Shown: piece by piece, positions 45,090 through 54,600 of the stretch
Position numbering within the stretch: the first letter of the stretch is position 1
How the letters are laid out: every line of letters starts with the position of its first letter
Source: Silene latifolia
Lineage: Eukaryota > Streptophyta > Magnoliopsida > Caryophyllales > Caryophyllaceae
Assembly (NCBI RefSeq): GCF_048544455.1
Contig: NC_133526.1
Coordinates: 3,612,001 to 3,676,000 of the forward strand
Direction of reading: 5' to 3'
DNA length: 64,000 nt
The notes under the pieces: model-generated
Databases searched by the model: none
What the model saw: only the letters and a program-made list of their open reading frames with translations
Told to the model about the DNA's origin: nothing
Translations under genes and position numbers: made by a program

Positions 45090-46544
45090 AATGATATCAA
45101 AACAAATATTTCGGGTCCTCAGCCACCACCGCCCAGGATAGTCCCAATCGCTGCTTTAAATCCTTACCAAGGTCGATGGACTATAAAAGCAAGAGTGACA
45201 GCAAAGGGTGAGCTCCGAAACTACAACAATGCACGTGGGGTGGGAAAAGTGTTTTCCTTTGATCTTTTGGACTCTGATAGGGGTGAAATCCAAGTTACTT
45301 GCTTTAACGCTATGGTTGATAAGTTTTATGATGCGATTGAAGTAGGGAAGGTGTATCTGATATCTAAAGGATCCATTAAAGCCGCTCAGAAGAAATTCAA
45401 TCATCTTCCTAATGATCATGAGATCGTATTAGACATCACATCTATGGTGCACCCTTGTCTTGATGATGACAGTAAAATACCGAGACTGCAATTTCATTTC
45501 CGCCCTATCAGTGATATTGAGGGTTTAGATATTAAGAGTTTTCTTGATGTGATTGGAGTGGTCACTGCAATCAGTCCCACGGCTACAATTATGAAAAAAG
45601 ATGGAACGGAAACTCAGAAGAGAAGCCTTCAGTTGAGGGATATGTCCGGCAGAAGTGTCGAGTTCACCATGTGGGGAAATTTCTGCAATTCTGAAGGACA
45701 GATGTTGCAAAATTTGTATGATTCTGGTAATTTTCCTGTTTTGGCACTGAAAGCAGTTAAAGTCGTGGAATTTAACGGAAAGTTATTAGGAAGTACTTCA
45801 TCAAGCCAACTTTTTATCGAACCAGACATTCCAGAGGCTCGGGAGATTAAATTATGGTTTGACCGGGAAGGCAGAAACATGCCTTATGTCTCTATTTCAC
45901 GAGAGACGACAAGTTTTGGCAAGACTGATGTTCGAAAGATTATATCGCAGATTAAGGATGAGAAGCTGGGAACATCTGAAAAGCCAGATTGGATTACTGT
46001 ATGTGCCACCCTATCGTCCATGAAAATGGATAACTTCTGTTACACGGCGTGTCCATTACAAACTGGGGATCGTCAGTGCAATAAAAAGGTAGTGAACAAC
46101 GGAGATGGGAAGTGGCGATGTGATAGATGTGATCAGTCTGTTGATGAGTGTGATTACCGTTATATCCTCCAGTTTCAAATACAAGATCATACCGGCCTGA
46201 CTTGGGTAACAGCCTTCCAGGAATGTGGTGAAGAGCTTTTGGGCATGTCTGCCAAAGATCTCTTTGATTTGAAATACGTTAAGGAAGACGATGAGGAATT
46301 TCAAAAGATTGTTAGGGCCGCCCTCTTCCGTAAATATATTTTCAAGTTGAAAGTCAAGGAAGAGACATTCAATGATGAGAGGCGAGTAAAGTCAACAGTG
46401 GTCAAAGCAGAGAAAGTCGATTTTGCTGCTGAATCTAAGTTTCTCTCGGATATCATGCAGAAGCTTACAAATGGTGATTCCGGTCTCCATGCCAAACAAG
46501 AGAGTATATCTCCTAATATCGGTACTGGGAGCAGTACTTCAGAA

Positions 46545-46732
46545 TGTTTTAAGTGTCAACAAGTCGGGCATTTTGCAAGGGATTGCCCTGAATTAGCATC
46601 AGGAGGTACCTTAGAGTGTTTTAAGTGTCAACAAGTCGGGCATTTTGCAAGGGATTGCCCTGAATTAGCATCAGGAGGTACCTTAGAGTGTTTTAAGTGT
46701 CAACAAGTCGGGCATTTTGCAAGGGATTGCCC
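46545..46732 (+). repeat. Zinc-knuckle tandem repeat of RPA copy B, unit 72 bp
   Basis: Three CFKCQQVGHFARDC knuckles start at 46545, 46617 and 46689, an exact 72 bp (24-codon) period with spacer PELASGGTLE. The first two units are virtually identical, so the expansion is recent. Confidence 0.93.
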
Positions 46733-46826
46733 CGGATTGTCATCTGTCCCTCCTGCTTATGGTCGCAATATTGTTACTCCGGGAAGATATGGCGGTGGTC
46801 AGGTGCAAAATGTTGGAGGCTTTTAA

Positions 46827-47432
46827 ATTATCAGGGAATGGGGGCAAGTTTGTACAGTGGTTGGTTGTTTTTTGGTGGATAATAATGCGCCTAGCAATTG
46901 TTACCCCGTAATTTGCAAGAGCCATAAAAGCACTGGGGTAATGTTTTTGTTATTGTTGTATTAAGTGTGTCACTTTGATTAAAACTCCTTGATCTGAAGT
47001 TATTACAAGTATCCGAGTTTTAACAAAACTTGACAATGTCGAGTTAAACTAAACTAAACCGACGACGTTGACACTCTACTAGGCTACATATAAGATCTTC
47101 TTGATCAATAAATAATATTAGTAGTTTGAATCCCGTGTTAGCAGGATTTGTTTTTGACGGCTTCCTAGCTCCTGCGTTCTGTAAATACTTGTTTAAAATG
47201 CAATTTTATAGCCATTTTTTTAGAGAATGTAACTATTTAATATACAAAATGTTATCAGTAGAGAAGTCACTTTTTACCCTGAAAATAATTGTAAAAAATA
47301 ATGGTAATATTTTATCAGAAAATAACATTATTTTATTGTAAAATGACAACATGTTACCCGTCTTATTTCAGACGAGAAACTGCCGTCTGAAGCAAGACGC
47401 GCTGAGGATTTGCAGCGTGGCTATTTGAGTTA
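46827..47432. other. RPA B 3' region
   Basis: 3'-UTR and tail shared with copy C until about 47130, then AT-rich spacer. A foldback CCGTCTTATTTCAGACG / CCGTCTGAAG near 47359-47398 is a small relic of the Mutator-like MITE arms. No gene. Confidence 0.55.
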
Positions 47433-47621
47433 CAGTTAGTCTTGCTGAAGACGGGTCGGAGCAAGTGACGGGTAATGCCACTCACAAAACGGATAGGGGG
47501 GGACAAGGTGGGGGCACCCCCATGTGCTTCCCTCTCTCCTCTATTTGGGTCATTTGTGAGAGGAAATGGTATCCGTCACTCCAAAGTGACGGATACGTGC
47601 CGTCTTCAATGAGATTTTGTG
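47433..47621. mobile_element. Mutator-like MITE, CACAAA...GACGG family (copy 4)
   Basis: 189 bp, perfect 9 bp target duplication TTTGAGTTA (47424-47432, 47622-47630). Left arm GAAGACGGG, right arm GCCGTCTTCAATGAG; core GGGGGGACAAGGTGGGG and CATGTGCTTCCC. Confidence 0.9.
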
Positions 47622-47631
47622 TTTGAGTTAA

Positions 47632-47764
47632 CAGATTATTTTGCTTGTGACCATCACAAGATTGTGACATCTCACAGCTCTCCTCCCACTTGTCTTTCCA
47701 CTTCCTTTTTGTGAGAGATCATAAACTTGTGACGAAATAGTGTTGTCACAAATGAGAATTTGTG
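47632..47764. mobile_element. Mutator-like MITE, short relative
   Basis: 133 bp foldback next to the previous one. Arms GCTTGTGACCATCACAAG and CTTGTGACG...GTCACAAATG; right end GAGAATTTGTG. Flanking 9-mers TTGAGTTAA and GTGAGCTAA agree at 7 of 9. Confidence 0.55.
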
Positions 47765-47894
47765 GTGAGCTAATTGTAAACTGAAGGGACCGCGGTACAT
47801 TACATGTAGCAGCGGAAGATAGAAATGCGGTCCTCCTGAGACCTATTGCATTTAAAAACTTGTAAAACTGAGTAAAGGGACACATACTTTATGT

Positions 47895-49382
47895 GTAGAC
47901 AATAAATTGGTCTAACCCCGAAAATACGGAGTCTCTAGTGTATCCACACCGGTAGATAGACTAACGTTCTCAACCCTTGAGACGATCTCGGAATAATAGA
48001 GAAACACTTTCTCACTTTTATTGTAAGTATGAGAGTAGACGGGATCGGAACTCTTTCCGATTGTCCTTGCGTGTCACTAAATGGCAACGGCTTCTTGCTA
48101 TTTATAGTGCAGTCCGTCTTATTATAGACGGACACTATCCATCTATAGCTATAGACGGATATTGTCCCTCTCACAAATTAAAGTGGGTTGTGCAAGTAGG
48201 GGTATCCATTTTCCACCCACTTGCACTACCCACTTTAATTTGTGAGAGGGACACTATCCGTCTATAGCTATAGACGGATAGTGTCCGTCTATAATAAGAA
48301 TTTGTGTTTATAGTGTAAGAATGCTTGGTCATTAAGTTTCTTCACATGAAAAACTTTGCTAAGCAATCAACAATGAAAAGCCACGTAGCAAAGCTTTGAT
48401 AAACATTGATTCAATCATGTTTATCAAAAAGGACGTGTAAATCAGCTTAATGTCAATCTGATTCGTTTCGATCCGTCTCTCATACAAACGTCTTTTCGAT
48501 ATTAACTATATTTCCGTGTTAGCGGACAATATAAAAATATGTCGTCGAGATTATTTAATTAATTATCTCATAATAAATTAAATAACCGTAAACGTTAAAT
48601 ATCGACCGTAAGTGTGTGACCACATAGGTTCATCGCTAAACCGGTAATAATTAATCTCATTAACTATTAATCGAGGTTGGCGTCTAACAACATTCCCCGA
48701 CGGCCGGATAGCATGAATACCAATATTCACTGTACTCGAACCCTGTAAAGGACAATGTATTTATTTCCCTCCGTCGTTCCAACTCCGGATCGTCCTAGGG
48801 TATGGTTTGACTGTCAAACCCCACTAGACGACCATTATGTTACATGTCTATCATTATTGGTCAGGAATGACTTTAAGAAACTCCTTTCTTAAATCATTCG
48901 TCTACCCTGGCCAAGGTTTTTATATGACCAATAAGATTAATGACAACATAGAGTTCAAACTCATTACCTTGAGCTGACGGATTCCATTTTGACTCACCAC
49001 TAATTACATAGGTACTTAAATTATAACCAATGACCATTCAACTAGCATTTTTACACACTAGGTGTCCGGTATCTAAGTACAATAAGTAGTCTATTAACTA
49101 CAATGATGATCTCGGGTCAAAGGATAAAATATACAATTACTCCTTAAGAGAATTTCCACATTGACAAAGGCATGGGTAATAATAACCATTTGGGAAATCT
49201 CACTGTTGATCACGTTCAATAATCATATCTCCATATGCATTATCTATATTATAACTTAATGAATGAGATCCATTAATACTCATCCTATGAGTACCGTTAT
49301 CAATATATTGGTCTATCCGGATGATCATAGTCCCATTCTGATAATGACTATGATATTTTAGAAAGGGTTTTTTATCAAACAC
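47895..49382 (-). mobile_element. Probable solo LTR or LTR-element remnant, Copia-like
   Basis: Non-coding block that on the minus strand reads like a long Copia LTR: it opens TGTTTGATAAAAAACCC, runs through GACCCGAGATCATCATTG and closes near GTCTACACA. It has no internal coding region and no second LTR in the window. I could not find a target duplication, so a solo LTR is a guess from sequence character. A Mutator-like MITE (48110-48306) is nested in it. Confidence 0.35.
48110..48306. mobile_element. Mutator-like MITE, CACAAA...GACGG family (copy 5)
   Basis: 197 bp, almost a complete palindrome, with a perfect 9 bp target duplication TTTATAGTG (48101-48109, 48307-48315). Arms are TATAGACGGA-type. 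The core GGGTTGTGCAAGTAGGGG / CCCACTTGCAC differs from copies 1, 3, 4 and 6, so it is a subfamily with the same ends. Confidence 0.92.
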
Positions 49383-49749
49383 AACATTTTGGCTAGAGTT
49401 TAACTACTTGCAATAGGATGACTTGTAGTCGATGTTCGAGATAGTAAACAAGGCCAATTTGAGGTTTTCTTAGACTCGTTGGAAAGGTAGGAGTACAAAT
49501 TTTTCAGGGATTATCAACACGGTGGTGATAGGTAGCCTTATGTGGGGTCTATTGGTGTGTTAAGTAAAGCTGATCAAAGATGGTTGCTCTAAATCTAGGT
49601 TTACAACGGGTGCTCGGGGGGTTTCTTGTGAATGTTTTAATGGGGTTATGATGCTTTATTTAGTTTGAAATTTGGTATGTAGGTAGAGGGGAGTGCAATG
49701 TAGGTTGTAGTTGTGTTGTTTGTGGTGGTTGTTGGTTGCAAGGGGTGGT
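49383..49749. other. Spacer, nothing recognised
   Basis: No coding region, repeat or mobile element end that I can support. Confidence 0.5.
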
Positions 49750-50195
49750 TCGAGAGGAGTAAATTTGCAACTCACTGAAATCCAACTCCCGTATGAAATT
49801 CACATGAATTGACAAAAACATGTTTGGTTGTCTTGAAGGAGTTTGTTTTTTCCCATGAATTAAACTCCCCCATATTGTTTGGTTGAAATGTGTCAATTCA
49901 CCTGATTTTAATCTCTAATTACCAATATATCCCTTCGTAATATTAGTAACACATAATCTCTCTTTTTAAAAGGGGCAAATGAGTAAATTTAATTAGGAAA
50001 TGATGTAGGAGTTTCCAATGACCAAGGAGGGGGTGGGTAATTAAACTCCCCCATTATGTTGGAATTGGAAACTCCAAGGGAGTTCTAAACTCCACTATTT
50101 TACAAGAAAATGGGCAACCAAACAAGCTTTAAAAAACACAATTCATGGGATTATGAAATTCCCATGAATTAGCAAGGTAACCAAACGAGGTCTTA
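49750..50195. mobile_element. MITE cluster, 'TTTGGTTG...CAACCAAAC' type
   Basis: Paired inverted words AATTCACATGAATT / AATTCCCATGAATT, TGTTTGGTTG / CAACCAAACAA and AACTCCCCCAT suggest a foldback element of about 440 bp, perhaps with a second nested in it. The right end GGTAACCAAACGAGG is typical of plant MITEs. Exact ends and target duplication not resolved. Confidence 0.5.
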
Positions 50196-50639
50196 TTTTA
50201 AATTTCTCTGATTTGTTTTTACCTCCAATTTACTCCGAAAAGGTGTCGACTGATGTCACAGAGTATTGTGCAAAGTTATTTACAGGATTTGTTTAGGAAA
50301 GTTACTATGTTAGATAAATGAACCATGTATTCCTAAATTTGGAGCGTTTGGGATAAGTTCATTGCATGTTATGTAGTTTTGCGTGAGATATTTCAGATCG
50401 AGTAATGGTTGGATGTAATTAATTTGAGTTTCGAGTTATACAAATTCGAGTCAATTACAAATCTCAGATCAACATTGTGAAAATCGCTCGGACCAGGATC
50501 AGTAAGTCAACATTTAACGATCGCGTATAAAATATTTCGTAGAAGGTAAAACTTAAAACCCTTTATACACCAAAGAGTACAAAGAATTACTCTCATTGGC
50601 CGCCAATTAAATTATGAACAACATTAATTTATCTTCTTG

Positions 50640-50827
50640 CAGTAGGTCTCCCTTGCGACGGGTCGGATATTGCGTCGGGTAATATGTGAGTGGAAATGGG
50701 TAGAGGGGACAAGGTGGGTACCCACCCCATGTGCTTTGTCTCTCACCCTTATGGGTTTTTTGTGAGACGATATGGTATCCGTCGCAAGTTTGCGACAGAT
50801 ACCCTCCGTCATAAGGGAGATTTTGTG
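50640..50827. mobile_element. Mutator-like MITE, CACAAA...GACGG family (copy 6)
   Basis: 188 bp, perfect 9 bp target duplication ATCTTCTTG (50631-50639, 50828-50836). Arms TTGCGACGGGT / GTCGCAAGTTTGCGAC. The equivalent site in copy B (about 35548) is empty, with a single ATCTTCTTG. Confidence 0.93.
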
Positions 50828-51258
50828 ATCTTCTTGTTACGTGACTGGAATTCAAGGGTGAAACTTTATACGGAATACATAGTACATTTTATTAGCCTAG
50901 ATCAGTTTTATTAGATACAAAGTATGTGATATTGTGATTCAATAAGTCTCTTACATGCAGGATATATTCGATTATTAAATCGTCACAAGTTTGTGATAAG
51001 CGCGTGGGTAGATAAGGCAATTAAATTAAAATGCATAGAGATTCGTAAATGATTTATTTTTATCTATTTATACAACTTTTATTTAAACCGTCACGACTCA
51101 CCAGCTTGTGACGGATATTATACGTCAATGAATTACGTCAATGAATTTGTGATTATGAGAAGCACAATGACACGAAGTCACGAAGACAAGCAATAACCCA
51201 TATCCTAGTATCCACCTACCCACGATTTAAGAAGATTTGCAACAAGTACAGGGTGTAA

Positions 51259-51284
51259 ACGTGGGACCCACCACATACACGTCA
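51259..51284 (+). promoter_or_regulatory. Conserved upstream block of RPA copy C
   Basis: Same 26 bp block as at 36397-36422, with two ACGT cores. A TGTATATATC box (about 51345) and TATATAAG (about 51512) follow before the ATG at 51691. Function inferred only. Confidence 0.4.
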
Positions 51285-51690
51285 GTTTCTTCATTCTCAA
51301 AAAGTGTACCCTACAAGTTTCCAGTTTCCACTACTCTTCAAACACTGTATATATCTTCCCCCATACTTTCCCTCCAAACTCTCACTTTCGATTATTGTAT
51401 AAAACCGTCTTATAAATCTATGCCCGATTTCAATAATTTGTACTGTATTGTAATCGCTTTTCCCTCCTCCTCTAAAAGCTTCACTCAAGAAACAATAACG
51501 AGCGCAATTATTATATAAGACCGTCTTATAATCCGAGACTGTTTTTATAATTAACGTTCCCTCTTCCCTCTCTCATTTTAAATACTCCAATACACACACG
51601 CACAAACTCAATTTCACTTTCCCGCTCTCCTCCTAAAATAAAAAAAATCCCCAATTATTAGGGTTTATTATTATTATCATCATCAAATCA

Positions 51691-54600
51691 ATGGAGACGG
51701 TAGGCTTAACGGAAGGAGCAATCGCCACCATATGCACCGCCGAAGGCACCGCCACCGCCGACTTGCAACCGGTGGTTCAGGTGACGGATATTCGATTGGT
51801 GAACACAAAAAATACGATGAGTAACACCGAAAGATACCGGCTTTTGTTATCAGATGGGGTTCACTCGCAGCAAGGTATGCTTGCAACGCAGAAGAATGCT
51901 TTGGTCAAGAATGGTGAATTGCAGAAGGGTTCGATTGTCCAGCTTTATGAGTTCATTTGTAATAATATTCAGAATCGCAAGTTCGTCTCTTTCTTTTCTT
52001 TTTTCGCTCTTGAAATCTTGGAGTTTTTGATAAGTTATTGATTTGTGTGTTTTATTGCTATTATTTCCTCCGTCTCAGTTAATAGTTATTTCCTCCGTCT
52101 CAGAATCGCAGTTAGTCGGGGGAGAGGGGGAGGGTGGATTTACAGAGGGATATTATTGCTATTATTTTCTCCGTCTCAGTTAATAGTTTATTTCTTGTGT
52201 GTAAAATGAATTTAACGTAATTTATTGAATGGGACGGAGAAAGTATAAGGTAAATTAGAAAAAAAGATCCATAATTTTTAGATTTCAGATTTTTGAGTTT
52301 GAATTTAAGTTTGAATTTAAGTTTGTGTGTTTTATATGAGTTAAATTGATCATTTTTAGTAGCGGTTAGAGAAACTTAGTTCTGCATTGGGCTAGATTAG
52401 TTGTATTAAAAAGATGGAACGTTTGTCAACTATTATTCGCAGTAGCGGTTGTACTGCTTAGATTGGAATTTGTTTGGGAAGAAAGAAGAAAGATGAATAT
52501 TATAGGGAAAAGATTGTATTTTTTGACATTAGTGATATGCTTCTGGTAGCCCGTTTCTCGAGCCATTGATTAGTTGGTGTGTGTGTGTATAATCAATTCA
52601 ACCTAAATAAAAAGTTCGAAAATTTTAAGTAAAGATTTCAGATTTTTGAGTTTGAATTTTAGTTTGTGTGTTTTATTTGGGTTGAATTGAATATTTTAGT
52701 AGCGGTTATAGAGACCTAGTAGTGCACTGGGCTAGCTTTGTTGTATTAAAAAGATCGAAAGATTGTAAAATGATTATTTGCAGTGGTGGTTGTAAAGCTT
52801 AGATTGGAATTTGTGGGGGCGGATTAGTAATGCAACGACTAGCTTAGGAAGAAAGATGGAAAATTTAAGGAAAAGAATGTATTTTTTGGCCTTGGTGATG
52901 TGCTCCTTCTAGCCCGTTACTTGGGCCAGTGATTAGTAGGGTAGTTTGGTTATTTGGGTGATGAATTTGGATTGTGACATGTGGGTTCTGTAATAGAGAA
53001 AGAAGACGGATACTTGAATGGGGGTCCTTTATGCAAAAAACTAGGTGGTAACTAACAGAATTGTCCCGATAAAAACTGGTTCTAGTAACTTATATACTCT
53101 ATAAGTTATGGTATATGCATAGCATTATAGGGATTTGTAGTTTAACATTTTGATTTGTAGTTTAACATGTGAAACCGTTTACATAAGACATAGAATTATT
53201 GTAAATGTGATGGCAAAATAACGAGCGAGAGTTTACCCAGTGCTACTATTGGGGGGTTATTTTGTACAAGTACAACAATAGCAAGTTTGGTTTCAAAATA
53301 ATTTGAGGCGACTTTGTCAATGTTTATAAGGAATCCTTGCTAACTTTTATCTAATTTGAAAGGTTATGTTTGGGACAATGATTTCTCAAATTGTTTATGT
53401 TGATAATTTTCATTGACTATATCAAGTAAGGATTTTGCTATAGAAGGAAAGAAGGGTATTTTTGGAGGCCAAAGATGTGTACTTTGCTTACGAATTAGTG
53501 AGAGTTTGAGACACTGAAAATGTTTAGCCCCGGGTCTCCCTCCAAATGCCGTTGTAGTGAGGTTTTTAACTGCTTTATGTTTACAATGTGTTTTAAAGAG
53601 GACAAAAAAGTAAGTTAGCTTCCATTGAGTTTGGACACTCTTTTTTACTAGAAACACCTTAGATCACTTGTTGGCTTGGTGGTCGAATTTAAAAATTCAG
53701 TCACACTTGTACTAAACTGTTTTACAAGAACTTCGCCTATCAGCCACATATAAAGGATTTATACTGAACTTCTACTGGAATAATGTCATTCTTCATTAAC
53801 CCCCAAGAGATGTTATCTTAGGGCTGATTAGTCTTGCATATGAGCATTCTCAACATATCAGCTAAAACCCATTGTCTTATTATTTAGATCGTGTGAAACC
53901 CCAAATGAATCGGATATCGTCTGCAGCTTGCATATAACATACTCGTACTATTTGTATGTGATAACTTTGATTTATGATATAGGAATACATCCATATCAGC
54001 TTATTGTTATGACTGTCTATTTTGTTCTTTAGTATAGTTGGACTGTATGATACATGGTCTATCTATTGTCGAGTCTTCACTGAGCTCTCTTCCCATGTTT
54101 GCTGCCCAAATTCTTCCAGGATCATAATTATCACCCAATTGGAAGTGCTTCAACAGATATGCCCCGTGATAGGAGATCCAAAGCAGTACCCTCAACCCGG
54201 TGCTTCAGTGTCATCATCAGTAGGCCAAGCAGCAATGAATCATGCACACGTACAACCTGGGAATTCTCATGCAGCTGTTCCTGGCCCTACTTATTTGGAA
54301 AGTGAATCAGGTAGATTCCCGCAACCCAAGCTGGAATCTGGTGCTCAAATGCAGTATCCTCCACGCGGTGCTTCCGTGTCACCATCTGTAGGCAAAGCAG
54401 AAGTGAATCATGCACATATTCAACCTGGGAATTCTCATGCAGCTGTTCCGGGCCCTACTTACTTGGAAAGTGAATCAGGGAGGTTCCCGCAACCCAAGCT
54501 GGAATCTGGTGCTCAAATGCAGTATCCTCCACGCGGTGCTTCCGTGTCACCAACTGTAGGCAAAGCAGAAGTGAATCATGCACATGTTCAACCTGGGAAT

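Larger units (their letters stand above)
36776..46826 (+). pseudogene. RPA1 (RPA70) copy B, interrupted by a MITE and a Copia element
   Basis: Full-length paralog of copy C. Exon 1 (36776-37056) encodes the RPA70N OB fold (VVQVAEIRKV, TERYRLLLSDGVH). Exon 2 starts at 38311, is split at 38361 by a 487 bp hAT-like element and at 39093 by a Copia insertion, then resumes at 45090. From 45090 to 46826 the frame is open: DBD-A, DBD-B, the zinc-ribbon DBD-C (CPLQTGDRQCNKK, WRCDRC) and three CFKCQQVGHFARDC knuckles. Compared with C it lacks about 40 linker residues before DBD-A, has one linker unit instead of three and lacks the CTSCGGTGH knuckle. RPA1 is the large subunit of the single-strand DNA-binding RPA trimer. 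As it stands the locus cannot give a normal full-length protein; the 3' half is well preserved. Confidence 0.88.
34020..47130. repeat. Segmental duplication, RPA copy B side
   Basis: Matches 50230-57780 in order: far upstream (GTATTGTGCAAAGTTATTTA), middle (CAAAGAATTACTC.CATTGG), near promoter, both RPA exons, 3'-UTR (CAGGGAATGGGGGCAAG) and downstream tail (AAACTCCTT.ATCTGAA). Length differences come mainly from insertions in this copy (34168-35400, 35633-35849, 37383-37971, 38362-38848, 39094-45089) and MITEs in the other. Confidence 0.85.
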
